Source of the DNA: JBGPLJ01 sp035644395
GTDB taxonomy: Bacteria; Pseudomonadota; Gammaproteobacteria; Steroidobacterales; Steroidobacteraceae
Reading direction: 5' to 3'
Length of the DNA stretch: 64,000 bases
Assembly: GCA_035644395.1 (NCBI GenBank)
Contig: DASQOR010000047.1
Coordinates: 62,001-126,000, forward strand
The position numbers and the translations under genes are program-made. Under the pieces are notes generated by a model, which was not told the origin of the DNA, ran no database searches, and saw nothing but the letters and a program-made list of their open reading frames with translations. Position 1 is the stretch's first letter. The number at the start of each line of letters is the position of its first letter. Of the stretch, positions 42,151 to 50,700 are shown one piece after another.

Positions 42151-44372
42151 CGAGCGTGCTCGATCGGGCGACCGGCGAAGGGCTTTCGCGCAGGAGTTTC
42201 CTTTCTGCGGCGGTAACGGTCGGCGGCGGGCTGTTGCTGACTCTCAGCGTGCCATTGCCGCTCGACGCGGCCGGCACGGCGACCGGCAAGACCGCCATGC
42301 TGAACGCGTTCATTCGCATCGCGCCGGACGGCGCGGTGTCCATCGTCGCGAAGAATCCCGAGATCGGCCAGGGCATCAAGACGATGCTGCCGATGATCCT
42401 CGCCGAGGAGCTGGATGCGGACTGGAAACAGGTGGTCATCGAGCAGGCGGAACTCGACCCGGTAGCCTACGGAGCCCAGTTCGCGGGTGGCAGTTTCGCG
42501 ACCACGCTCAACTGGGATCCGCTGCGCCGGGCCGGGGCCGCGGCGAGGCAGATGCTGGTCACCGCGGCCGCGCAACGCTGGAAGGTTTCGCCGGACGAGT
42601 GCAGCACATCGGCGGGCGTCGTTCATCACGGCCCGTCCGGCCGCACGCTCGGCTATGGGGCCGTGGCGGCACAAGCCGCTTCGGTACCGCCGCCCGACCT
42701 CAAGACCGTCGCGCTCAAGGACCCGAAGGATTTCCGCATCATCGGCCAGTCGGTCCGCGGCATCGACAGTCCAAGGGTGGTCACGGGCCAGCCGCTCTTC
42801 GGCATCGACGTCGTCGTGCCGGGCATGAAATACGCGGTGTTCGCGAAGTGCCCGGTGTTCGGCGGCAAGATCCAGGAAGCGAACCTGGATCGACTCAAGT
42901 CCTTGCCCGGCGTGCGCCAGGCTTTCCTTGTGAAAGGCGGCGGCAACGCGGAGGGCCTCGTCGACGGCGTCGCCATCGTCGCGGACCGCTGGTGGCAGGC
43001 AAGCAAGGCGCTCGATCAGCTCGAAGCGAAGTGGGACGAGGGCGGCACGGCGGCGCAGAGCAGCGTGGGTTTCGCTGCCAGGGCGGCAGAACTCACGCGG
43101 CAGGCGCCCGGCAAATCGATTCGCTTCGACGGCGATGTGCAGGCGGCGCTCGCGCGCTCGGCGAAAGTGATCGAGGCTTCGTATTCCTATCCGTTTCTCG
43201 CGCATGCGACGCTCGAACCGCAGAACTGCACCGCGGCGGTGCGCGACGCCAAGGTCGAGATCTGGGCGCCCACCCAGGCGCCGGCGAACGGACGCGAACT
43301 CGTCGCACGGACGCTCGGCCTCGCCGAGAGCGATGTCACCGTGCACATGACCCGCTGCGGCGGCGGCTTCGGGCGGCGGCTCAACAACGATTTTATGGTG
43401 GAGGCCGCGTGGATCGCGCGTGAAGCCGGAGTTCCGGTGAAGCTCCTTTGGAACCGCCAGCAGGACCTGCAGCACGACTTCTACCGGCCGGCGGGTTTCC
43501 ATCACTTCAAGGCCGGTGTCGATGCGCAAGGCCGGCTGATCGCCTTCCGCGATCACTTCGTAAGCTTCGGCGCGAACGACAATTTCGCGCCGAACGCGGC
43601 GCTGCAGCCGACGGAATTTCCGGCGCGCTTCGTCGCGGACTGCGAATTGAGCGCGACGCTCCTGCCGCTCGGCGTGCCGACGGGCGCCCTGCGTGCGCCT
43701 GGCAGCAACGGCCTCGCGTTCGCATTTCAGGCCTTCCTCGACGAAGTGGCGCAGGCGGCGGGTAAGGATCCCCTCGCTTTCCGGCTGGAGCTTCTCGGCG
43801 AGCGGCGGCATTTGCCCACGCCGCCCGGCCGCTTCGGCAACATGCCGGGCTTCAACACCGGACGGATGATCGACGTGCTCGAGCTCGTCGCGGAAAAGTC
43901 CGGCTGGCGCAAGCGGACAACGGCGAAAGGGCGGGGCATGGGCATCGCGTTCTATTACAGTCATTTCGGCTATTTCGCCGAAGTTGTCGATGCGTCCGTC
44001 GCCGCGGACGGCTCGATCACCGTGCACAAGATCTGGGTGGCCGGCGATGTCGGCAGCCACATCATCAACCCGACCGGCGCCGAGAATCAGGCACAGGGCG
44101 CTGCGCTCGATGGTCTCGCGCAGGCGCTCGGGCAGGCGATCACCATCGAAGCGGGGCGCGCAGTGCAGACAAACTTCCACGAATTTCACCTGCTCCGGAT
44201 GAATCAGGCACCGCCGGTCGAAGTCCATTTCATTCGCAGCACCGCTGCCCCGACCGGCCTCGGCGAGCCCGCGTTGCCGCCGGTCATCCCGGCACTGGTC
44301 AATGCGATCTTCTCCGCAACGGGCAAGCGCGTGCGTACGCTCCCGATCGACACGGCCGCATTGAAATCATGA
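42147..44372 (+). CDS. iorB: Molybdopterin-binding large subunit, isoquinoline 1-oxidoreductase type
   Basis: A 741-residue subunit with a Tat signal (SRRSFLSAAVTVGGG, R15-R16). Molybdenum-cofactor blocks include NPEIGQGIKTMLPMILAEEL, RCGGGFGRRL, and the catalytic glutamate E707 in GLGEPALPP. This is the xanthine-oxidase family form that carries out hydroxylation of N-heterocycles or oxidation of aldehydes. Its small partner is iorA. The Tat signal implies that the folded heterodimer works in the periplasm. No cytochrome subunit is adjacent, unlike many related aldehyde oxidases. Confidence 0.93.
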   Translation: MTSVLDRATGEGLSRRSFLSAAVTVGGGLLLTLSVPLPLDAAGTATGKTAMLNAFIRIAPDGAVSIVAKNPEIGQGIKTMLPMILAEELDADWKQVVIEQAELDPVAYGAQFAGGSFATTLNWDPLRRAGAAARQMLVTAAAQRWKVSPDECSTSAGVVHHGPSGRTLGYGAVAAQAASVPPPDLKTVALKDPKDFRIIGQSVRGIDSPRVVTGQPLFGIDVVVPGMKYAVFAKCPVFGGKIQEANLDRLKSLPGVRQAFLVKGGGNAEGLVDGVAIVADRWWQASKALDQLEAKWDEGGTAAQSSVGFAARAAELTRQAPGKSIRFDGDVQAALARSAKVIEASYSYPFLAHATLEPQNCTAAVRDAKVEIWAPTQAPANGRELVARTLGLAESDVTVHMTRCGGGFGRRLNNDFMVEAAWIAREAGVPVKLLWNRQQDLQHDFYRPAGFHHFKAGVDAQGRLIAFRDHFVSFGANDNFAPNAALQPTEFPARFVADCELSATLLPLGVPTGALRAPGSNGLAFAFQAFLDEVAQAAGKDPLAFRLELLGERRHLPTPPGRFGNMPGFNTGRMIDVLELVAEKSGWRKRTTAKGRGMGIAFYYSHFGYFAEVVDASVAADGSITVHKIWVAGDVGSHIINPTGAENQAQGAALDGLAQALGQAITIEAGRAVQTNFHEFHLLRMNQAPPVEVHFIRSTAAPTGLGEPALPPVIPALVNAIFSATGKRVRTLPIDTAALKS

Positions 44373-45700
44373 GCCATACCGGCGCGCCGGTCGACGTCGG
44401 CCGGATGCTCGACGAGGGGCGGTGGGGCGGCTACCAGATCTTCGTCGTCGCACTCGCCGCCCTCGCGATCATTTTCGACGGCGTCGACATCCAGACGCTG
44501 GGCGTCGCGATCCCCTCGCTCATGCAGGACTGGCAGATCGATCGCGCGCCCTTCAAGTGGGTCTCGGCGCTCGGCCTCGTGGGCATGGCGAGCGGATCGA
44601 TCCTCTTTGGCCTCCTCGGGGACCGATTCGGCCGCAGGCGGGCGCTCGTCACTTGCCTTGCGGTGCTTGGCATTTTCACCGCTGCCTCCGCGTATGCGGG
44701 GGATATCACGTCGCTCACGATCTTGCGTTTCCTCGCGGGCCTCGGACTCGGCGGCGCGCTGCCGAACGCGAGCGCGCTGAGCTCGGAGTACGTGCCACGG
44801 CGGCTGCGGCCGATCGCGGTCACGCTCACGATCGTCTGCGTGCCGCTCGGCGCATCGCTCGCGGGCTTCGTCGCGAAGAGCGTGCTCGAGACGCATACCT
44901 GGCACACGATCTTCCTGCTCGGCGGCGTGAGCGCACTCGTCGTCGCGGCCATCCTCGTGCTGGCGGTCCCGGAATCGCCGCGCTTCCTCGCCCGCAGCCA
45001 GTCACGCTGGCCGGAGCTCGAGCGATTGATGGCGCGCCTTGGGCGGCCGGTTGCGCCGGGCGCAAGCTTCGTCGACAGCCGCGAACAGGAGGTCACACGC
45101 ACGTCGGTCTCGGCATTGCTCACGCCGCAGTATCGGCGCGACAGCCTGCTGCTCTGGTCGGCCTTCTTCACCTGTCTCTTTGCCGTCTATCTCGCCTTCA
45201 CGTGGTTGCCGGCAACGATCAGCAAGACCGACCTCGGCGCCGGGGCGGCGAGCCTTGGGCTGGCCGTCTACAACCTGGGCGGCGTCGCAGGCGCGATCCT
45301 CGCGGCGCTCGTGATCCAGAAATTCGGATCGCGCGGCACGATGGCCGTCACGGCGCTCATCGCGATCGCGGGCGCCCTCGTGCTGAGCGGCCTGTCGTTC
45401 ACGGCGGAGCACCACGACCAGATCATGATCATGCTCGGCGTCACGGGCGGTGCGATCAACGCGGTGCAGACAACCCTGTATGCGCTGTCGGCCAACATGT
45501 ACCCGACGGCCGTGCGCGCCACGGGAGTCGGTGCCGCGGCGACCATCGGGCGCGTTGGTGCCATGACGAGTTCCTTCCTCGGCGTGATCGGCGGGAGCTC
45601 GACGTTCTTCGTTTTCACCGCGATTGCCATGGGCTGCACGACGCTCGCGCTCGTCTTCATCGAGCGCCACGTGCCTCGCCGCGCGCCAATGGCGACCTGA
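44369..45700 (+). CDS. MFS transporter, AAHS-like
   Basis: A 443-residue twelve-helix carrier. It has the AAHS helix-1 motif (IIFDGVDIQTLGVAIP) and GLLGDRFGRRRA after helix 2. Position immediately after iorB (4-bp overlap) suggests it imports the product made in the periplasm, or an acid substrate. Its stop is 1 bp from the ynbA start. Confidence 0.92.
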   Translation: MSHTGAPVDVGRMLDEGRWGGYQIFVVALAALAIIFDGVDIQTLGVAIPSLMQDWQIDRAPFKWVSALGLVGMASGSILFGLLGDRFGRRRALVTCLAVLGIFTAASAYAGDITSLTILRFLAGLGLGGALPNASALSSEYVPRRLRPIAVTLTIVCVPLGASLAGFVAKSVLETHTWHTIFLLGGVSALVVAAILVLAVPESPRFLARSQSRWPELERLMARLGRPVAPGASFVDSREQEVTRTSVSALLTPQYRRDSLLLWSAFFTCLFAVYLAFTWLPATISKTDLGAGAASLGLAVYNLGGVAGAILAALVIQKFGSRGTMAVTALIAIAGALVLSGLSFTAEHHDQIMIMLGVTGGAINAVQTTLYALSANMYPTAVRATGVGAAATIGRVGAMTSSFLGVIGGSSTFFVFTAIAMGCTTLALVFIERHVPRRAPMAT

Positions 45701-45701
45701 C

Positions 45702-46310
45702 GTGGCCTCGATCTACGATCTGAAGCCGAAGTTTCAGGCACTGTGGAGGCCGCTCGTCGGCTGGCTCGCCCGCGTCGGCGTGACGGCGAATCAGGTCACG
45801 GTGCTGGCGGCGCTCGCCTCGATCGGCGTCGGCGCCTGGCTTGCCTGTTGCCCCGCGTCGCGAGCCGCACTCGCCGCGGTGCCCGCGCTGCTCTTCGTGC
45901 GCATGGCTCTCAATGCGATCGATGGCATGCTCGCGCGCGAGCATGGCCAGAAGTCGCGCCTCGGCGCCGTGCTCAACGAAGTCGGTGACGTCGTGTCCGA
46001 CGCTGCGCTCTATCTGCCTTTTGCGCGGGTGAGCGGCTTCGAGCCGACGCTGGTCGTCGTGATTGTCGTGCTCGCAGTGATCAGCGAAATGACCGGGGTC
46101 GTCGGGCTGCAGGTCGGCGCGTCGAGACGCTACGACGGCCCGATGGGCAAGAGCGATCGGGCGTTCGTCTTCGGTGCTCTCGCGCTCCTCGTCGTTTGTG
46201 GAGTGCCGGCGGGGCAGTGGCTCACGGCGGTGCTCGGCATCGTCGCGGCGCTGCTCGTCGTGACGATCGTCAATCGCGCCCGGCGCGCGCTTGCGGAGCG
46301 GCCGGCGTGA
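45702..46310 (+). CDS. ynbA: CDP-alcohol phosphatidyltransferase, YnbA-like
   Basis: A 202-residue membrane enzyme starting at GTG 45702, 1 bp after the MFS stop. The CDP-alcohol phosphotransferase motif is recognisable from residue 71 to 100 (NAIDGMLAR, then LGAVLNEVGDVVSD), but the first and third aspartates of D-x2-DG-x2-AR-x8-G-x3-D-x3-D are asparagines (N71, N92). E. coli YnbA, as I recall it, has the same asparagines and the same GxxGKSDRA block near residue 150. It should transfer a phosphatidyl group from CDP-diacylglycerol to an unknown alcohol. Confidence 0.88.
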   Translation: MASIYDLKPKFQALWRPLVGWLARVGVTANQVTVLAALASIGVGAWLACCPASRAALAAVPALLFVRMALNAIDGMLAREHGQKSRLGAVLNEVGDVVSDAALYLPFARVSGFEPTLVVVIVVLAVISEMTGVVGLQVGASRRYDGPMGKSDRAFVFGALALLVVCGVPAGQWLTAVLGIVAALLVVTIVNRARRALAERPA

Positions 46311-47248
46311 TGCACGTCGGCGCGAGCCCTGCGGTGCTCTGGGTGTTCGGCGGATTGCTCGCGCTGCTCGCGATCGCGAGTATCGTCACCGCAGCCCTCA
46401 GCCGCTCGCGGCCACAGAAGGACTACACCGAGCTCAAGCTCCGGGTGAAGTCCTGGTGGATCATGATCGTCATCTTCGCGCTGGCCCTCGTGCCGAGCGT
46501 GAACTTCGCGATCGGCTTCTTCGCCTTCCTCGCGTTCCTCGCACTCAAGGAATACCTCTCGCTCATCCCGACGCGGCGCGCGGACCGGCGGGTGCTGTTC
46601 TGGTGCTACCTCGCGATTCCCGTCCAGTTCTGGTGGGTGCACGAGCGCTGGTACCACATGTTCATCATCTGGATACCCGTGTGGACTCTCCTGCTCACCT
46701 CGATCCGCATGGTGACGATCGGCGACACGAAGGATTTCCTGCGGGCGGTGGGGACACTGCAATGGGGCATGCTGACGATGGTCTTCAGCGTGAGCCATCT
46801 CGCGTATCTGCTCGTACTGCCCGAAGCGAAGGGCACGGTCGGTGCGGGGCCCGGACTTGTCCTCTTCATCGTCATGCTGACGCAGCTGAACGACGTCGCG
46901 CAGTACGTCTGGGGCAAGACTTTCGGCAAGCACAAGGTCGCGCCGCTCGTGAGCCCGAAGAAGACGGCGGAAGGGCTGATCGGCGGCATCCTCACGACGA
47001 CCGGCGTCTCGCTCATTGCGGCGCCCTGGTTGACGCCGCTGACGCATTGGGATGCGGTAGCGGTCGGCCTGATGACGGGTCTCGGTGGGTTCCTCGGCGA
47101 TATCACCATCTCGGCCGTGAAGCGCGATCTCGGCGTGAAGGACACGGGCGCGCTCATTCCGGGTCACGGCGGCATTCTCGACCGCATCGACAGTCTCACT
47201 TTCACGGCGCCGCTCTTCTTTCACTTCATGAAGTATTTCTACTACTGA
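46310..47248 (+). CDS. ynbB: CDP-diacylglycerol synthase (phosphatidate cytidylyltransferase), YnbB-like
   Basis: A 312-residue membrane protein. The CdsA signature is complete: LNDVAQYVWGKTFGKHKVAP, SPKKTAEGLIGG, and GDITISAVKRDLGVKDTG to GHGGILDRIDS. It makes CDP-diacylglycerol from phosphatidate and CTP. ATG 46310 shares its A with the ynbA stop (TGATG). This is an extra, operon-linked copy next to a CDP-alcohol transferase, as in E. coli ynbAB. Confidence 0.93.
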   Translation: MHVGASPAVLWVFGGLLALLAIASIVTAALSRSRPQKDYTELKLRVKSWWIMIVIFALALVPSVNFAIGFFAFLAFLALKEYLSLIPTRRADRRVLFWCYLAIPVQFWWVHERWYHMFIIWIPVWTLLLTSIRMVTIGDTKDFLRAVGTLQWGMLTMVFSVSHLAYLLVLPEAKGTVGAGPGLVLFIVMLTQLNDVAQYVWGKTFGKHKVAPLVSPKKTAEGLIGGILTTTGVSLIAAPWLTPLTHWDAVAVGLMTGLGGFLGDITISAVKRDLGVKDTGALIPGHGGILDRIDSLTFTAPLFFHFMKYFYY

Positions 47249-47261
47249 CCGGCGCTCCTGC

Positions 47262-47903
47262 ATGAGCAAGTTCATCCGCTTCCTGTTCTTCGGCGTGATT
47301 GCCCGCTTCGTGGGACTCATCGTGCTCGGTCTCAACGTGCGTCATCGAGAGCGGCTGCCGCGGGCCGGTCCTTGCATCGTGATTGCGAACCACAACAGTC
47401 ATCTCGACACGATCACGCTGATGACGCTGCTGCCGCTCAAGCTCCTGCCGAAGGTGCATCCGGTCGCGGCGGCCGACTATTTCCTGCGCAATCGCCTGCT
47501 GGCGTGGTTCGCGCTCCAGGTCATCGGCATCGTCCCGATCAATCGCGAGCGCAAGCGACCCGACGAAGATCTGCTGGCTCCGGTGCGCGAAGCGCTCGCA
47601 CGGGGCGACATCCTGATCTTCTTTCCCGAAGGCTCCCGCGGCGAGCCCGAGCAGCTCACGCAGTTCAAGAGCGGCATCGCCCGGCTCGCGGAGCAGTTTC
47701 CCGCCGTGCCGGTGGTACCGATCTTCATGCACGGGCTCGGCAAGTCGCTGCCGAAGGGCGAAGCCATCCTCGTGCCGTTTTTCATCGACGTCTTCGTGGG
47801 TGAACCGCTGCAGGGCTCCGCCGATCGCGAAGGGTTCATGATTTCGCTGCGGGCGCGGATGGATGCGCTCGCCGCCGAGGGCCATTTCCCGGCCTGGCAA
47901 TAG
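47262..47903 (+). CDS. plsC: 1-acylglycerol-3-phosphate acyltransferase (PlsC family)
   Basis: A 213-residue protein. It has the acyltransferase box NHNSHLD (NHx4D), FPEGSRGEPEQ, and VVPIFMHGL further on. It makes phosphatidate, the substrate of the CdsA-like enzyme encoded 13 bp upstream. Thus plsC, ynbB and ynbA supply three consecutive steps of phospholipid synthesis. In E. coli the ynb operon continues with different genes, so plsC here is a variation. Confidence 0.9.
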   Translation: MSKFIRFLFFGVIARFVGLIVLGLNVRHRERLPRAGPCIVIANHNSHLDTITLMTLLPLKLLPKVHPVAAADYFLRNRLLAWFALQVIGIVPINRERKRPDEDLLAPVREALARGDILIFFPEGSRGEPEQLTQFKSGIARLAEQFPAVPVVPIFMHGLGKSLPKGEAILVPFFIDVFVGEPLQGSADREGFMISLRARMDALAAEGHFPAWQ

Positions 47904-47920
47904 CACGCTCGCGCGCGACG

Positions 47921-49525
47921 CTACCAGAAGTAGATCTGCAGGGACTCGTCCTTGCGCCGCGGCGGGATCGCCTTCAGGAACTCGCGCTGATCGCGGAAAT
48001 TGCGCGCGCTGCGCTCGATGAGATTGTCGATCGCCACGAGGCTATGCTGTTTCTCCATGGCATTCGCCGGACGCAGGTCGCCCGCGTCCGGGAAAATGCC
48101 CATGCCGGCCAGGATGCAATACCAGGAGAAAGCGGGATACGCCTTGCCGATGCGCTTGCCGGCGTCGCCCGTGATGCTGTTCCCCGACATCCACAGGTTG
48201 AGGAGCTCCTTCAGCGGTTCGGAGATGTTGAGATTCGCCGCGTTTGCACGCCAGTACGCTGTGTCGTTGCGGGAACTCGTCTTGTAATGCGTGACGATGT
48301 AGTCGCGCGTGCCCTCGAAGTGCTCGTTGACGGCAGCGTTGAAGCGCTCATGGGCGGCGGGGCCGTAGTCTCCCTTCAGCAGCGCCTCGGCGAACGCATC
48401 CGCCGTCTTCTGGATGAAGAGAAGGGCGGTCGCCTCGAGCGGCTCGATAAAACCTTGCGAGAGGCCGACGGCGAGACAATTACGGTTCCAGTGTTCCGTC
48501 ACGCGGCCGATGCGCATCTTGAGATGGCGCGCAGGCACGTCCGCATCCCCGAGGCCAAGGCGCGTGCGCAGCTCGCGCTCGGCCTCGTCGGCGGAACAAT
48601 GGGCGGAGCTGTAGACGTAGCCGTTGCCGAAGCGATTCGTGAGCGGGATCTTCCAGGCCCAGCCGTGTTTCATCGCCGTTGACACGGTCTGCGACGGAAT
48701 GGCATCGGTCATCGGCGAAGGCAGGGCGACCGCGGCGTCGTTGAAGAGGTTGTCGGCGAAGCTCACGAAGGGAGTCTTCAGCGTCTTTTCGATGAGAAAG
48801 GCCGCGAAGCCCGTGCAGTCCACGAACACGTCGGCGGCAATCGTCTCGCCTTCGCGCGTCGCAACCGATGCGATGTTGCCACGCTCGTCGAGCGTCGCGT
48901 GCGTGACATGGCAGCTGCGGTAGCGAACGCCGCGTTCGAGCGCCTTGCGGTGCAGGTAGCGGCCCAGCAGCACGGCATCGAAGTGATAGCCGTACCAGAC
49001 GTCGAACGGGAACTCCTCGGCGGGAATCGGCGCGCAGTGCTTCTCTGCGAGTTTCGAGGCAATGAAGAAGCGATTCGGATGCGCGTAGACGTCGGCTCCC
49101 CGCACACGGGCCTGCACGTTGTGCACGAACTGCGCCATGGTCAGGTTGTCGAGCATCGAGGCGAACGGATGGAAGTAGCTCGCGAAGCCGGGCTTCGTCG
49201 ACCAGTTGTCGAAGGTGATGCCGCACTTGTAGGTGGCGTTGCAGGCGGGCATCCATTCCGATTCCTCGATGCGCAGGCGATCGAAGAAGCCCCGGAGCCA
49301 TGGCGTCGAGCCTTCGCCGACCCCGATGGTCTCGACCGACGGCGATTCGAGGAGCGAGATCTCGACGCCCCGCTTGCCGAGCGCGTCGGCAAGGATCAGC
49401 GCGGTCATCCAGCCTGCGGTGCCGCCGCCGATGATGGCGATGCTGCGGATCGGTACAGGCGCGGCCGGGCCCTGCTGCCGCGAGGCGGTGTCGTAGTACG
49501 AGTAGTTGAAGAGAGTCGCAGTCAA
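47921..49525 (-). CDS. Tryptophan halogenase-family flavoprotein in the GlcNAc locus
   Basis: A 534-residue protein, probably starting at TTG 49525 with GGAG upstream. The flavin motif is GGGTAGW (33-39). The lysine that carries the haloamine in PrnA corresponds to K100 in ATYKCGITF, and the halogenase signature GWxWxIP is present as GWAWKIP (288-294). It should be able to bind FAD and chloride. No flavin reductase and no secondary-metabolite genes are nearby. Related genes are seen beside TonB receptors in sugar-uptake loci of Xanthomonas and Caulobacter, where their role is unclear. It is the last gene of the nagQ operon. Confidence 0.88.
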   Translation of the reverse strand: MTATLFNYSYYDTASRQQGPAAPVPIRSIAIIGGGTAGWMTALILADALGKRGVEISLLESPSVETIGVGEGSTPWLRGFFDRLRIEESEWMPACNATYKCGITFDNWSTKPGFASYFHPFASMLDNLTMAQFVHNVQARVRGADVYAHPNRFFIASKLAEKHCAPIPAEEFPFDVWYGYHFDAVLLGRYLHRKALERGVRYRSCHVTHATLDERGNIASVATREGETIAADVFVDCTGFAAFLIEKTLKTPFVSFADNLFNDAAVALPSPMTDAIPSQTVSTAMKHGWAWKIPLTNRFGNGYVYSSAHCSADEAERELRTRLGLGDADVPARHLKMRIGRVTEHWNRNCLAVGLSQGFIEPLEATALLFIQKTADAFAEALLKGDYGPAAHERFNAAVNEHFEGTRDYIVTHYKTSSRNDTAYWRANAANLNISEPLKELLNLWMSGNSITGDAGKRIGKAYPAFSWYCILAGMGIFPDAGDLRPANAMEKQHSLVAIDNLIERSARNFRDQREFLKAIPPRRKDESLQIYFW

Positions 49526-49542
49526 GGCGATCTCCGGGGCTT

Positions 49543-50700
49543 TCAGGCGGTCGCGTCCTCGGCACGGCTGCGGCCGTCGATCCAGGTGTCGATCACCCGG
49601 AACCGGTCGTCCATCAGCGCAAGGCTCGCGCGGTAACCCGGTGCGATTCTACCGAGTTCCGCCCCGAGGCCGAGGAATTCGGCCGGATAGCGGCTCGCCA
49701 TCCGCGCCGCTTCCACCAGCGGCAGGCCGAGGAGCTCGACGGCGTTGCGTACGCTCGTCGCCATGTCCGTGTCGGACCCGGCGAGCGTGCCGTCTTCGTC
49801 GACCAGCACGCCGTCCGCGATCGAAATCGTGCGGCCCTGGAGCGTAAATGACTTCTCGTCCGCGCCGACGCTCGGCATCGCGTCCGTGACGAGCATGAAG
49901 CGGTCGTGGCGCTTGCAGCGCAGCGCGATCCTGAGGACCGCCGGATCGACGTGCCGGCCATCGACGATGATGCCGCACCAGCTGTCGGCGTCATCGAGCG
50001 CCGCCCCGACGACGCCCGGCGCGCGACCGGTGAGCTGCGACATGGCGTTGAAGAGATGCGTGAAGCCGGTGAGCCCGTGCTTGAGGGCCGTGCGGATTTC
50101 CTCATACGTGGCATTGGTGTGGCCGGCGGACACGACGACTCCGGCTGCGGTGAGCCTCGCGATCATGCTGGGCGTCGTCATTTCCGGCGCGAGCGTCACC
50201 AGTGTCCGCCCGCCCTTGAGCGAGGTGAGGAGGCCGATCGCGCCTTCGTCGAGTTCGCGTAGCTTCGCCGGATCGTGAACGCCCTTGCGTACGACGTTGA
50301 GGAACGGCCCTTCGATGTGGATGCCGAGCACGCCCGGCACCCGCGCCTCGATCGCCGCCCGCACGGCAGCGACGGCGCGCGCGACGATGTCGAGATCGTC
50401 GCTGATGAGCGTCGGCAGGAAACCGGTCGTGCCGAATTGCCGATGCGCGCGACCGATTTCGCGGATGGTGTCGATGCCCGGTTCGGCGTTGAAGAGCACG
50501 CCGCCGCCGCCGTTGACCTGCGTGTCGAGAAAGCCCGGTAACAGGAGATGGCCGGCGAGGTCGACGCGGCGCGCAGCCGTGACGCGCTTGTCCTTTTCCG
50601 GCAGCAGGGCCGCGATCCGGGGCCCGTCGAGGAGCACCGCCTGTCCCTCGATCATGCCGTCCTCAGCAAGGATGCGGCCGTTGACGAGCGCAACCGTCAT
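49543..50700 (-). CDS. nagA: N-acetylglucosamine-6-phosphate deacetylase
   Basis: A 385-residue amidohydrolase of normal NagA length. Metal and substrate blocks are ILGIHIEGPFLN (E), VVSAGHTNATYEEI (H), THLFNAMSQL (H) and LVTDAMPSVGADE (catalytic D). The N-terminal motif is PGFLDTQVNGGGG. It converts GlcNAc-6-P to glucosamine-6-P plus acetate. ATG 50700 overlaps the SIS-domain gene by 1 bp (TGATG). The partner NagB-II completes entry to glycolysis. Confidence 0.95.
   Translation of the reverse strand: MTVALVNGRILAEDGMIEGQAVLLDGPRIAALLPEKDKRVTAARRVDLAGHLLLPGFLDTQVNGGGGVLFNAEPGIDTIREIGRAHRQFGTTGFLPTLISDDLDIVARAVAAVRAAIEARVPGVLGIHIEGPFLNVVRKGVHDPAKLRELDEGAIGLLTSLKGGRTLVTLAPEMTTPSMIARLTAAGVVVSAGHTNATYEEIRTALKHGLTGFTHLFNAMSQLTGRAPGVVGAALDDADSWCGIIVDGRHVDPAVLRIALRCKRHDRFMLVTDAMPSVGADEKSFTLQGRTISIADGVLVDEDGTLAGSDTDMATSVRNAVELLGLPLVEAARMASRYPAEFLGLGAELGRIAPGYRASLALMDDRFRVIDTWIDGRSRAEDATA

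Noticed and set aside
41676..44228. An 850-codon - strand frame opposite iorA and iorB
   Set aside because: Shadow frame of the molybdenum enzyme genes, without domains or a start signal.
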